From positions 854,501 through 918,500 of the forward strand of contig JAVYIG010000066.1 in NCBI GenBank assembly GCA_035222895.1: a stretch of DNA of 64,000 bases. Direction: 5' to 3'. Shown piece after piece: positions 43,601-58,600 of the stretch. The position numbers and the translations under genes are program-made. Source of the stretch: Strongylocentrotus droebachiensis. Lineage: Eukaryota > Echinodermata > Echinoidea > Camarodonta > Strongylocentrotidae. The first letter of the stretch is position 1, and each line of letters begins with the position of its first letter. The notes below the pieces were generated by a model. That model was given only the letters and a program-made list of their open reading frames with translations. It was not told the origin of the DNA and did no database searches.

Positions 43601-46600
43601 CCTCGATGACGTCATATTCATTTGCTAGAAGGTTCTGCCAGGCCCACGGAGGCGATCTTGCCCAGCCTAAAACAGAAGAAATAAATGTAAGGACCCATCG
43701 TGATAGTAACAGGTTTTATTCCAAGTATGGAACAAATAAATAAAACATGATTGTAACTTAAAAGGACCTTAATTTAGCAAGCGTGTGTAAAAAATTGAAG
43801 CAATGAAAGCAATGTATTACATTGCTTTTAAAGAGAAATAGAAAATATGCTTTGTTATTTGAAAACAATCGTGAAATGCTATAAAGGTAATACTAATAGA
43901 GCAGCATGAAATTATCGTCGTCATGAGCCAATTATAGGGGTAATAAAATTATATCTTATTTCAACTAGTTCAACTTTCAATAATGTCATAAACTATAGAC
44001 TTATCGATACACTTATCCCACCATGGCACATCGGAAATAATCCGTGATCATTTTCCTTTTTTCTGATTCATTCTCCTAACACTTTCTCTAGATGCATCTC
44101 ATCGAGCTTGCTGAAGGTAACTCGTATTGGTTTGGACTCGATAATCTAGATCAAGGGGTTTTGTTCAAATGGATTGATGGTACTCCACTCTACAATAATA
44201 CGTATGTATTAAAGTATTCATACATACACACACAACAACAGTATCTTACATACCCTACTCATGACAAACTGCGATCATTATTATGTTGTAGACAGAATGC
44301 AAAAGGTACAAACTGGAATATACCTTTAATAACAGGATTATAAGAGAAACGAATTGATATCCATCAAGCTTAGGATGGGGTTCACAATGGATTAAAAGGC
44401 ACCCCTCTCGAAAAAAATGGAAAAACATCAAGTTTGTTTCATTTTTAAGTAATTTTATGTGGACGTCATGGAGTCTAAAATAAAACTGCTGATCATGATT
44501 TGCAAAAAAGGCTAACTTAATACAATCGTAATTACACATGTTTTATATAGTATATTTCTGACATACCGCTTTCAAACACGGGAATAGGACCTTTTTTATG
44601 CATTGCTGTTTGGCATATTTTTACCTAGATTTCCTGATTGGTCGAAAGGTGATGTAACCCTATTTGAGAGAGAACGATGTGTTCATCAGCAGGTTGATAA
44701 TGGATGGAGAAAACTACCATGTACATCTTACCTCAGGTTCGCATGTGAAAAGGCTCCGAGTGAGTATTGTCTTTATATTTCTGTCCTTTATATTCTGGAG
44801 TGCTCCTTTATAATAGTCCAGGTTCAAATATGTCTACTCCACCTTCTCACATTAAGTTGTTAATGCAACAAACTAAACAATATATCGACTGATTACATTA
44901 TAATATCTTGTAACCACTGTTTAGAATCCATAGTTGGTTTGTACTTTAAACAGAACATCACCTATGGTAAATCCATGATAGTTCTGTTGTTTCAAGGCCA
45001 AAGGGACACATATTTTATCATATGGAATATAGGAATTGCCTATTATCACCGTTGTGTATTTATCAAAGTACACTAAATACTTGAACAAAATATTATGATT
45101 TACTCATAGGTCCGCGACAGATCCTTCCTGTACGTCTAATGGCAGCTACTCCATCACCCTACGGAGGAGGTCTGCAAGATGCCACATTTCTCTGTCTACT
45201 CGGCTCAGAGAATGAAGATCTTCTCACATTCTCCACCAGAAGACTCGTCCGTCTGACCGGGGATATAACTGCCGATAGTTACACAGCTCCAGGAGACAGC
45301 GATAAATTATCATCTGTATTATTAAGGCAGAATATGCCAGCTACAACGGAGAGCTTGGGATTTTTCGAATGTTCTTCAGTGACAGCCAGTAGAAGGACAT
45401 CTGTTCCTCTTGGCATTCTTCTTTCTACCCGTACGTTTTGTATACTAACACATCTGTATTTTCGATTATATACAACAACAACAAATAAACTAAATGTAAA
45501 TATGTTTAAAGAGGAAATGTTTTGAATACGGAGAAATTCAAAACACTCCTAAAAATTAAAAATACCATAAATGACAATAATTATGAAAAAATCCCTACTG
45601 TCACTTTTAAGAACTTTTAGTTAATGACATGTACAAATTACTGAGGCTAAATGGAGTGAGATGGAAAGAAAGAACAAAAATATGAAAGGAGCGATGACGA
45701 AATTGTACTGAATCAGAAAAATAAGATTCAAATGTGAGGAGTTGTCGTTTTTTCCTTTCTTATCTTTTTGTTGTTGTAAAAGGTCAACTCCAACCCAGTG
45801 ATGGTCGGTTTACAAAGACAATTCATATTGGAGATGATATCACACTCAGTGTGATGCGCACGACAGGGATGGTAGGTGAAGACGGGATTAGATGGCGGAA
45901 ATTCACTGATGTAGACTTGGCTGATTCAATCATTGGAACGAGTTCCGACAGTCTATCACACACAATTCAATCTGCATCTGTAGCAGACGTCGGTGTGTAT
46001 GTGACGTTCATGGATGGGACGTTGGAACAACATCAATTCAGCTTCATAAGACTCATCTTAAAGGGTTCGATTTTTTGTCATCTTTACACATCGATAATAA
46101 ATAATTACATATTGATCGCACGGATGTAAATTCACAAGGAGCTTTCAAAATAAAATTGTTTTTTCTTCAGTTTTGATAAAGTTCAACAATAGGTATATGA
46201 TGGTCATTAAAATGGAACACAGAGAATCAACAAAAACCGAATCGAATTGATCACATGTATTTTGGTTGAAAGACAGTAAAGAATAAATATCATCGATGAA
46301 TCTACAGTTGTAATTTCCGTATAGTTGAATGACAGTTTCTGCAATAATAAGCCTAATCAAGGACTATTGCATTTAACAGATTCATGTCCTAATGATGTGC
46401 TTCTAAATATGTACAATGAACTTATGATTTTCAACTATTATGCGTTTTTGTTCCACCTCTTTGCAATCAAGTCATTGTTCGTCAAAAATCACATATTTGG
46501 ATATACTTCTTTATAATTAAGGTATACATTTTCAAACCACTTTGCATTGTAGGTTCCGAACGCGTCTTTTCGTATCACTTCATTTCTTTAAGCTACCTGT

Positions 46601-49600
46601 TTTCGGATATCAGTAGCCTAAATCCTTTCCGAGGAGTGTGTGTGTGGGTGCGTGTGGGAGGGGGGGGGGGGTGTTATACCACCCATCCCTAGGATTACCG
46701 CACGTGTGGGATATACATTATAGTTATTCATGTTTCATTGTATTAACAGAGTGCCCTTATGGAAGATGGAATCCACCATTATGCGACCGTTTGTGTGATA
46801 GTTGTTATAATGGAGGTGTATGCCATGAACTCTCAGGAACATGCATCTGTCCTCCTGGTCATGCTGGAAAGAACTGCCTCCAAGGTAAAGTCAAGAAATC
46901 CCTGAAGAAAATGTTACCACGAGAACCCTTTTTTCTTTCTTCTATGTCCAATAGAATGTATTGCCTTAACATGGATCTTAACAATTCGAAACTAATCGTT
47001 TCATAATGGTATTACCAAATGATAATAACAACAACAACAATAAACATAACAATAAGAAGGAGAATAAGAATAAGAATTAAAAGAAAATAGGAAAAAAGAA
47101 GAAGACTCATGATTATGATGAAGATAATAATAATAAAAATAATGATAATTAATATAATAAATCAATAATGATGACAACAGCAAAAACATTAATAACGATG
47201 ATAAACATAATAATAACTAACAATTATAATGAATCATGGATTTTTTAATGCATACTTAAACATCGTAATAATATGAATTGTTTTTTTTTTACTTGTTTTC
47301 TTTCCATTAGTAAGTATTAGTTTAATTAAATTCTTATTTGCCAATGATTATAATGACTCAATACAATTTTTCCAATCAAAACAAGAAGAAATAATAAAAT
47401 GGTTGTTTTGAATGATTGTAATAAGTTTGAATGTTACATGCTCTTCTCTTCTCATTTTACGAGAAAAAAAAAGAATCTTAATGATAGATTTGTTTAATAT
47501 TCATAGAATAACATGTAATTCATTTTGATGTTTATAAGTAATGAAATTGTTAATTCAGTTGCGTTTATGGTGAACAGACAGGAAAAACATCGACAAATCG
47601 GAAAAAGGACCTTTGTAAAACATGTGATTTTTATCTAAATCAAACACTTTTGACATATATATTTTCATACAGCGTGTGGGCTGCATACGTTTGGCTGGGG
47701 CTGTGAGTTTGAATGTGGTACCAGTCAGCCTCTGGACAAGTGTGCTGGAAGTCAGATTTGTCTACCTGATCCTTATGGATGCAACTGTTTAGCTGGATAT
47801 ACAGGAATCTACTGCAATGAAAGTAAGTGTTGAAATGACATCTATAATGATTGACATTGGGAAGAAACCAGAAATCTTTAAATAAAAATTATATTCTTAC
47901 CTCGTGTTTTACACAACTTGCACGATTCAAAAATTTTAATCCAAATCTGTACACATAAATAGATTCAGATGGATTACACTTTGGAGATAAATACATGCTG
48001 AGGTTGCATGCGAATTTAAATGTTCTGGGGATCAAATTTATTAAACAATATTTCAACAGATCTAACGAGCCTGCTTATACCTTTTTTATTTTTGTCTTAA
48101 AGCATGTTTAGTTGGTATGTTTGGAGCTGATTGCCTTCAAAAATGTCACTGCACTGATGGAGCAGATTGTGATGACTTCACTGGGGTATGTCCTGGAGAT
48201 TGCTCGCAAGGATGGTCTGGACCAGCATGTCAAGGTATAAATCATTTACTTTACTTGAAAATAACATATGAAGGTTCATAACAATGCTGAGTAAATCTCC
48301 TTGGTAAAAAAAAAGACCGAGATAAGTCCCAGACTTTCATGTTGAGTATTTCTAGCAACGCAATACCTTTTCACTTTGATGTAAAAAGCCAATTTTTGTA
48401 CAATATTCCTTTGCCTCAATTTCATTTCATCTCTAGAAAACAAGAGGATCTTTGTATTTTCTTTACCAATTTCTGAACGATAAACCTACAAACAATTTCC
48501 GGAATAAAAATGCATGTTGCCTTCATTCTCTTTTTGTTTTCAATGTAATGACAAAGGAAACGAGTAGAAATAGTAAATGAGTACACATATTAAAGAAGAT
48601 CTTTCTCTTAACTATACTGCCCGTGACTTTTGTTTTTCAATCATATATATGTTTTTATTTTATTATAAAATATCTTTCCTCATTTTAGTTCCTTCTGTTT
48701 GCCCAAATGGATACTTCGGGTCTAACTGTACACAGAACTGCAATTGCATGGATGGCACAGCATGCCATAAAGATTATGGATACTGCCACCAGATTGAAGG
48801 GCGGTGCGACTTGGGATATGTCCCTGAGTCTGTCGAGTTTCCAGCCAACTGTATGACATGTAAGATTGTTCTTAGTCATATTCTAAATTGAAATACAACA
48901 AATGTTTACAAAAGAATGCTCGCACGAAAGTCCTTACCATTTTATCAATATATCAATTTAGCAGACCCATTTCCATCTATATTTTCGGACAATTATTGAA
49001 ATACATTGATATAAAATTTTTAACACCCCAATGTAACCCACAGCTCTTAATATCCATCGTTAAATTTGTTTAATATTAATATTTGATATTTAAGACACCT
49101 GTAAAATGCTTTGTAATACTATATTTGAACATTTCGTATCTGTTTATTCTGATAAAATCGAAATTTTCACCAATATTATGGGATATCCCTTCATTCTTTT
49201 TAAATTAAATTCTAGTTTTAAGGTAGATGGTATTTCATTCGAAGGCAATTTATTTCTCTTGTTTAGTTTCAGGATGTTTCCGCTCTTGTTCAAAGACATG
49301 CCATTGTTCTGGTGGTGCTGAGGATTGTAGTTTTCTGACTGGTGATTGCTTGTCATCCACCTGTCATCCAAGATGGATGGGGGATCAATGCCAAACAGGT
49401 AGCAAGGATTGAAAGAAATACGTGTCTCCTGTCAAGTGTCTAAATTATAAGGGAAATTCATCATAATTCAATTCTTCCATGTTATAGTTTTCATTAATAT
49501 AAAACGTACATTCAGTAATGATTTTGAGTTGCTCTTATCATTCTACCAGTGAAGCAAAGAAGAATATATATTTTAATTGCAAGCTTATATATCAACACAG

Positions 49601-52600
49601 TTTAGCCCTCATATGTAACACAATTACCATTGAACACGATTGCAAAAGACTTCAAAACTTAAGGCACATGAATCTCAATAGCCTTGTGCATAACTATTGA
49701 ATGTATCAATTCATGGCAATGGCATGTTAGAAAATCAGAAAGTGCTTTTTACATGTTAGAGTGGAGTATGGATATGGCCCTCAAGTTGATTCTTTGAAAA
49801 TGCTTGAATTGTGTCATTCTCTTGTTATATTATTCTCCTCAACTCTTCCTCTCTGCCTGTCTGTTGAACGTTCATCAACGTCTCATTATGCTGTTGTGTT
49901 ATTTTACCAAATTGAGATCGTTTTGAGACGAGCTCGGAGAAGACCAATCCAGGAGTGGCGATCTTCTCCTGTTCCTTCACAGCGTCAGCAGGGCAAACTC
50001 TTTCTTCTGATTATGTGAAGGCAGCTGTCGGGACGCTTTCTACGGAACTCTGGAAAACTAGCAATAGCTCTGATACATCAGGAGCAACCCTCCATAATTC
50101 ATTCATCATCGAGTATATGGGGCCAGAAGAAGCCATTTACTGCTTCGTCGGGTTGCCTGAGACTTCAGAGTTTGCCTTCGTAAGGCTACCTCGAAGATAT
50201 GTCTTTGGTGAGTAGCCCACATTGCAGTTTATTGCAACAGTTTCCATTTTATACTCTACACAAATTTTAACCGATCTATGTATTTCAAAAACGATAACAT
50301 ATAACAGACATAAGACCTTCCAAATAGAATATTTAACATTAGCTAACCAGCTTTGTGTTTAATTTTTAATTTTAGTCTTTAATATTGAATTACTACTTCC
50401 ATGTTTTATCCAAAAACGTAAACAGTTTTTAATCCGGTTATTATCTACTATGCATGTTTGGTTATTAGTGTTTCAAATATTTCGCATATTAATTGCCAAC
50501 ATTATGTCCCATATTTACAAAGTCCGATAGATTGCAGGTACAATGTAGTATAATGAGATAATAGTTACAAGCGTTTATGGCACAGGTAATAGTTTCGTTC
50601 CTTTTTTTTTGGTCTCTTTTATTGCTGTCGGGATCGAGGGGGCGGGAGGTAGGAAGGTACCAACAAATTACAATGAAAGAGTAATATACATTTTTACTCA
50701 CTTTTTCTGTGTTGATTGTTTTACCCTTTGCAGTTTTACCAGGTTTTAATGGTACACCAGAACTACTTGACTTTGGAAAATCCCACGCAGCCATCGGTTG
50801 GAGACAATGGGACCCTAGCTCTGATATCGGGGACGGACCTATTGTTGGATACAAGATATACGTGCGATCAGGTAGCAATGTCGTGTTGTCTAAAAGAGTA
50901 CAACCCCCAAGCATCGTGAAAAATACGGACGTCTCCGTATCGAAGAGGTCTGCTGAGAATGCCAATGAGATGGTCATGTATACCGTAAATGGACTTGAAG
51001 CAGGGACAACGTATTCTGTTCAGATTGCAGCGATACGAGATGGTATCAACGGTGAAGGAGAACAAGGACCAGCATTGACATTTACAACAGAAAGTGGTAC
51101 GTTCTATAATTTATTTCCCCTGTCCTCTGGACCCTTTCCTCTCATCTTTTCATTCTCTCCCTCCATCCCTCCCTTGCCCCCTCTCCCCTTTCCTCTCTCC
51201 ATCCCTATCCCTTTACTTCTCTACCCCTCTCTCTCTGACTCTGAATGTTGTGAGATAGCAGTGATATTAAGATAAAGCATATGCAATTTGAAGGCTTGCT
51301 TTCGACATTAGAATGAACCCATTCGAGAATCTTGAACACCATTGCAAAGGTTTTCGAAAATCATCTCATGGTAATTTAAATACACAATGCGTCATTGCAA
51401 TGTTCACACATTTCTGGCTATGGGATTTGCTCCAGGATGATTTTCAAAAGCCTCTGCGATTCTGTTCATGATATCTCGTCTACCTTCCATATAATAATAT
51501 AATAAGTATAATAATCATATAATGATTAAATGATTATTATGAATGGTAGACAAAATGGGCATTAAATTAACTGGTAAACAGACGGACTTGGAATTAGATA
51601 AATGGGCAATAGACCAAATGGAAAGTATTTTTTAGGAGATTAGACCGAATGGAATTTAGACCACATGACTAATGGCTTAAGTGTTCATTAGACCAAATGA
51701 TAAATACACGAAATGATCAACCATGAGAGTAGTATAGACGGGATAGGTGTAGACAATTCGGAAATGGACCAATTGGGTATTAGACGAACTGGTTGTAGAC
51801 CAAACGGCGTTAAACCCTAACCTGATGTGTAATTCGGTACCTTTCCTAAATATTGTTAAAAGGTGGTGGCAGTTCTGTGGCAGTTGCAGCTGGGGGAGCC
51901 GTAGGCGCCATTCTGCTCATTTTGATAATCATCATTGTAGTCATCATCGTGTTCAGACGACGAAGGTTTGTGTACTACTTTCTTTTGTTCAGTCATCATT
52001 AGAAATTACCATGTACAATGCTGTCATTCAGGTATACCGTAATCCACCAATAGTACTACCATTCTTCCGTTGCCTCTATAAACTTAATGATGTACGGTCT
52101 TAAAGAACAGACAGAATAAGAGCATCAGGAAATTCTAGCAACACCTAGTAGTTGCAATGACGACCTTCGTCATTGCCTTGTTTTCGTTCACATTCTGCCC
52201 CATTAATATTCTCCTCCTTTTCCTTGTTTTCCTTATCGTCCAAAAATCCCATTCGTTTTGCACGTAGTGCTTGTTATTCCTAGTTAGGTGCTTTCCTCAT
52301 GTCCTTTTCCATTCAAATTTCATAGGCATAGTCTCTAACATCTCTTCAAGGTCACTACATTCTTCGATTTTCGAAATCACTCATGCATAACCGTCCAGGC
52401 GCCATTTTGACCGTTTCTGGTCCATTTTAAGGCCTTTCTATCTTCCTTCCTATCTCCACTATTCTAGATCCTACAAACTTCTAAAAAATTCCTCAAGATA
52501 GTCTAAGAAATGTTCTTTACTCTGCGACGTATAACCTGCCCTTCAAAATGCCATCTTCATACTCAAAATTCAAATCTGAAACCGACTCCGTCAAAAATCT

Positions 52601-55600
52601 CTAAAATTCTTGAAAAATTGACCCCTAAATAATCTAAAACTGCCATAACTTTCTCATATGAATTCCGTTTTGCATTTAAATCTCACAGTATCTTTATCTC
52701 ATAATTGCACATAGCCGTGCCAAATTTCACGCTCCAATGGTTCTGCAAAACATACATAGCGCCCTCTAAAGTTCTTGGAATTGGCTTTCTTTCTGTGGCC
52801 GTTTCTCCATTATGGCTTGGCAGAACCGTACCCTTTTTTGGATTTAGATACTTGAAGATATGCCCTTTCCAGCCATATACAAAATTATATACCCTATCAC
52901 TGACCAAATTTGAGAAAATTGCCCTCCAAATTCGCCATTTTCAAGAAAATTGAGAAATAACTTCAACTTGCTCTTAACCGGCGATCTTTATACCTACATC
53001 AATGAAACTTGCCAGGCACATGTATCCATATACGTGACAACTGTCTGCTAAGTTTAGTAAAATGTAATGCCCTCTTCGCCAAGTTATCGCCAAAAATGAT
53101 GAATTTACTATGCTTTACGTAATAGCGCGTTGGATGCGTGCAGTACGCTTTGCGCAGATGACACTGGTTTCAAACTGACGCACTGAAGTGCCCTTTCGAA
53201 TGATACCAAGTATGGTATATGTTCACGCAGAAAATTGTGAGTAAATCGCATTTGAACAAGGGCCACTATACGAATTCCGCCGAGTTTCCGCCCTATTATA
53301 ACACGTTTCGGCCATGACGTCATTTTTTAAGACTGTAATATTCGGTTGTTTTAGTATGGGCGGCCGTTCGTGCCAAAGCACGCGCCGCAACATGTTCATC
53401 ATGCACCAAGTCCTATTGGTTTTGCACGCAGTGCTTGCGAGCCCTTTCTAGATCCCTTCCTCTACTCCAATTCCCTTCAAAATTCGTAGGCGCAGTCTCT
53501 AGCATTCCTTCAAGGTCACTGAATTCTTCGTTCTCCGGAAACCCTCATGCGTGACCGTCCAGGCACCATTTTTTCCGTTTCGGGCCGTTTTGGTGACCTT
53601 TCTTTCGCCCTAACTATCTCCACTATCACAGAAGCTACAGACTTCTTACATATTGATCTGGATAGTCCGAGAGTAGCTCCTTCGTTTGACACGTAGAAAC
53701 ATGGCGTCATTGCACGCACATCGTTGTGACACGATTGCATTTCTAGTTCTCTATTCCTCTCTTTAACGAATCCTCTCCCATTAAAGGTAGTGTACCCGTT
53801 TTGCAGCCAACATCAAATTCTGTAGAAATTTGCAGGAATTATGAATATGTCATGGATGTCTTATATGTGACGTAAGCAGTGTCCTAGTTATGCAAGGAAA
53901 CCCGTTTACTTTCTATACTTCTCAGCCAGAAACTATTGAGTGAGTGACTGACTTATTTCTTTCTTTGGTAATGACATACATTACATCAGCTGTAAAGGGT
54001 ACATGAGCATTCGTCTACATCAATAACCCACTTCGTGTAATGGCCAAAATTAAACTGATTGAATCTTTGTGCGGCACAAAACGTACGACTATTCGTTTGA
54101 TTAAACGACCACGATCGCTAAATTCGATTCGACAACTAACGGTCGTTATTTTCCCAGAAAAAGAAATTTTCAAGTCCTTTTGTTTTGAGGGAAGTTCTAA
54201 ATAAGTATTATTTTTCAAATGCAGTTTGAATTTAACCTTTTCATTTTGGGGGCCTGCAAATGGGACACAGTACGTTTAAAGTTCTTCTAAAAGTCTGATA
54301 TTTACCAGCGTTCTATTGATCACTTATTGTTCGCTTTTCGTAGTTTGTATTGAATTTTTTTTCTCCATATTCTTTTCATAGAAGTGATAGTAGTCCCTCT
54401 CAAAAGGAAAACACCGAGGATCAATTTCAAGCATCAGCTGATTTCCAAGACACGTCCTTAGAAGGTAGGCCAATGTTTTGATTGGGAGGGGCAGGGGGAG
54501 GAACTACGACAGCTGTTGGCGTTATGAATTGGTGTCATGAAATAATTATAACTATAAAAATAGCATGATGGAAATGACAATCTTATTGACAACAAACAGA
54601 CTACATTTTTTTTTTTTTTTTTTTGTAACTACATAGATTTCTTACTATTCATTTATGCCCTACGCTGTCTCTCCATGTCAGGAACAAGACAGCCTTTTTG
54701 GAAGATGTGTAAAATAATAAGATAATAAAGTGTAAGGAACCAAGTATATCTTTGGTTATTTGCTGTGATGTACATAGGATGATGCTATGTTTGACCATCC
54801 TAGGCCTTTCCTCTTTCAAAGAGAGGAGTCAAATTGACCTTTTAAAAAATGTCTATATGTATTGTGTCAGAAAATGACTACAGTGGGCACGCCTCCATTT
54901 TGAACCCCGATCAAACACCTCCAACGAGCACCAGACCTAAACCACCTGTGGCCATCATCAAGCCCAGTTTAGGGGAAACTAATTCCTTAGACCCTGATTC
55001 CATCGAGGGATCTCCTCACAGATCTAGCAGCAAACCTCTTGCCACACGTCAACCGATACCCGTGGCTCAGTTTCCTGCGTTCGTCAACAAGAACAGACAC
55101 ACGGCGCTCTTCTTCGAGGAATTTCGGGTAAGTTAAATGCAGATAATTTCTAATAACAAGAATTGTGGCTACCTTTTAAGGTTTTGCGCTTGACAAATTG
55201 TTTCGGCACGCAAATGTATGCTATTCGTAGACTTTATGTCTTCCTGTGCTGTTGAGAACACTGGGTAGAAAGCTCTCTGCATTGTGTTCGATCAGCCGAA
55301 GTTCTATCATCATGTCATGCCGTTCGAGAGTCATTGTCCATAGATTATCTTTCCAGGTTCCTGGTATGATTGGTAACGAAACAAAAAATTTTTTTTTAGA
55401 AGTCTATTGCCTTTGGCATTATAATATTATATTTTAACCTTAGGCTCATCCATATTTCTCTCTTCTTAAACGAAGACTTTTCATTTCATGATGCATGCAA
55501 TCTAACTGATGTGATGTCAGTCGCCTTTTGTTCTAGTCTCGAATACTAGACCTCATGTTTATTTGTATTTTTTTGTTGAAATTATATTTCCTTTCTCTTC

Positions 55601-58600
55601 TAGGACTTACCTGGCCCAGACATCTATCCTCAGACCGTGGCTCGAAAGGAGATCAACTTCAAGAAAAACAGATACAAGAACATTTTACCATGTGAGTATA
55701 CAAAATAACATGGCCTCTAATGTTGTTGACTTGTCAGGGATAGCTCTAAAAGTTTGCTTCAATGAAGCTCCTGAAAAAGTATTTTTTCGTTGTTTTAATA
55801 ATAGTAGTTTGCAACAGTAGCGCTGATTTCTGCAATGTTGCATTACAATTCGTACCAATGTATGTACTGATGTACGCTATCAGTTCCAGATCATAATTCT
55901 ATATTTAGAATATGAGTTTTTAATTGTTCGTCTGTAAAGAGATGTTGCAAGTTTAAGTACACTCTCAATAAAAAAAAAAGTAGAAAACTTTTGTCCGGAG
56001 TCAAATCTCTACATTTGAAACCTAAATAGCGCTTTTGTTTTTAATGTTCATTTTCATTTGTATGCTACTCTAAGAATACCGAAATATGATAAACGACGAA
56101 ATTGACTAAACAAAGAACTTTACTAAAGAACTTAAAAAAGCTACTAGCTGACTTTATTTTTTGTTCCCTATCGTTTATCCAGATGATTCGGCGAGGGTGG
56201 AGTTAGAAGTAATCGACGATATCCCTCATTCCGATTACTTTAACGCTTCTTACATTCCTGTAAGTAAGGTGGCATGTATTGATGTATACTTTTATTTGTA
56301 AATAGATTGTCATTACCATGTAGTTACATGTGATGTTATAAAGTGGGTCGCCGTTGAAGGAAGCGTTCAAGGAAGCGTCCAGTATGGATGATATGAATCA
56401 AATGACATGATAGAATAAAAACCCAATAAAACACACACACACACACACACGCACACATACGCACATACACCCAAGCACTACCACTCACCCAAACACGCAC
56501 ACGTCCACACACGCGCACGCCCACACACGCGCACGCACGTCCGCACAAGCACACACGCACACACGCACCGCACACACAACAAACACACACACGCACACAC
56601 ATGTAATATAAATCCCACTATTGGTTGAATAATTCCTCATTTGATTTGAATTTTGTTGATTTTCTTTTCTGATCGATTAAAAAGAAAAAGAAGTGCTATG
56701 AACAGAGATATAATATGTATAGTATCATTTGGATCTACTTTTTATTAATTCAACTATAACTATTTCTTTTTTCACCTACAGAGTTTTGACAATGAAAAGG
56801 CTTACATTGCATCACAGGGTATGTCCCTTCTAATTTCTCCGTCACGTATATTAAACAAGGAGTAATTTATAAATACATATTGTAAGACGTAAATATTTAG
56901 GTAAATCTATTTCAAGTTAATATTTTATTCTTATATAAACACAAAACGTATATTGAAGAGAGACATAATTCATTCCCATTATGCAATTGAAACCTTGATT
57001 TTCCGACGAGCCATAATTCATATTTTTTCAAGGACCCAACGCTGCGTCTATGGATGATTTCTGGAGGATGGTCTGGCAGGAAAATGTGACCACTATTGCC
57101 ATGGTAACGAAGCTCCAGGAAGGAGATAAGGTCAGTCAATAGTATTTTCACTCGAATTCTAAAATTCAGATAAATAAAATGTTTCTATCAATAGAGTCAG
57201 ATTAATTACTAATATTCCAGCTTAAAGAACTTTCTTCATTTATTTTCAACACTTTGGTTGCTAGCATCAAGTTTCATGAGAGTTGCCATTTTATTTTACC
57301 TAATTGTTTGTCAATTTTTGGGAAATGATGGTATCAGGGTCATCACTGGACATTTCTGACTATGATCACCTTAAAAAATAATGTGAATCTCAAATTATCC
57401 TGGCACTCCAATTTATGAATGACTGAATTTGTAAACCTAAAGTTTACAAAGATTTGTTGAACGCAACCGCGGGTAGATAACATTAACTTTTGGGAGGCCC
57501 CCTATTCTATGATACAAACATTGAACATCAACTTAACATAATCCATGGAATTAGACGCTGATATTTACAGACTGACGTTTTTAATGATTAAAAAAAGTGT
57601 TGCTCAATACAATCGGTACAGGTATATTACTAGGAAAGACGGATTATTAAATAACTATAATATGGCTTAGTGGTTGTGGAGTAGTTTAAGCACTTGGCAT
57701 GAAATACAAAGGTCGTTGGTACGACCCCCGACACGGCACTGATGTAACTGGCAACTCGTCATTCTACATTTGCTAATCCACATCCAGGAGAGAAAATGGA
57801 GACTTGGTGAGATGACGAAAGCCTTTATGTTAGTAATTGCCATAATGGTCACGATGACCATATGATAGAAACACTCCCAAAGGAGTGGAGATGGTGCACA
57901 TTGTGCGTGAATGAATCCGAGAAACGGGGTAATAAAATCTGTGAAGCGCTTAGAGATAGTATTTCGAATCAATCGCTAAATAAATCCAGATTATTATGAT
58001 TATCATTATTACACAAGAACTCCTCCACACATATAATGTTTTAATCTGGTTACTTTCTGTTTGGTTGCTTGAAATAGATCAAATGCCGCCAGTATTGGCC
58101 TAATAAAGAAGGCGATTCGGTGAAGTTTGGAAATTTCAAAGTGGAACTGGAGTCACTTGAAGCATGCACAGGTGGAGTTAAACGGAAAATGACGATGAAA
58201 AAGGTAGGTACCCAAGTCATCACCACATACATTGTTACGTCACATTGTTTAGTCATCAGCATATACATTGTTACCTCACATTGTGAGCCTTGCTGTCTCT
58301 CCTTCGGGAAGAAATTCATAATGTCTTCCATTACGATGAACCATTCGAATGATACTTGACATATTATTAGCATGAAGATGATTGCACCATACGTTCCCTT
58401 GGACAATATGAGCACGCTACTTTAGTCATTCATAAAAGTTCTTTAAAGTTACTTTATAAATTCTTCTTTCATGAAGTTTATCTTGGCATGATTCATGTTT
58501 TTTCTGAGCAGGGTTATCAACAAGTAAGTTTTGTGCATGGAAACACAGCAAAATGTTGACACCATTGACAATAAAACGGATAAAGACGTTTGGAAATCGG

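Noticed and set aside
51097..51275. Continuation of the FN3 frame into a Ser/Pro-rich stretch
   Set aside because: Read-through past the donor into a CT-rich intron; the phase 1 junction to the transmembrane exon is better supported.
56336..56602. Cys/Val-rich minus-strand frame
   Set aside because: Translation of the (AC)n microsatellite.
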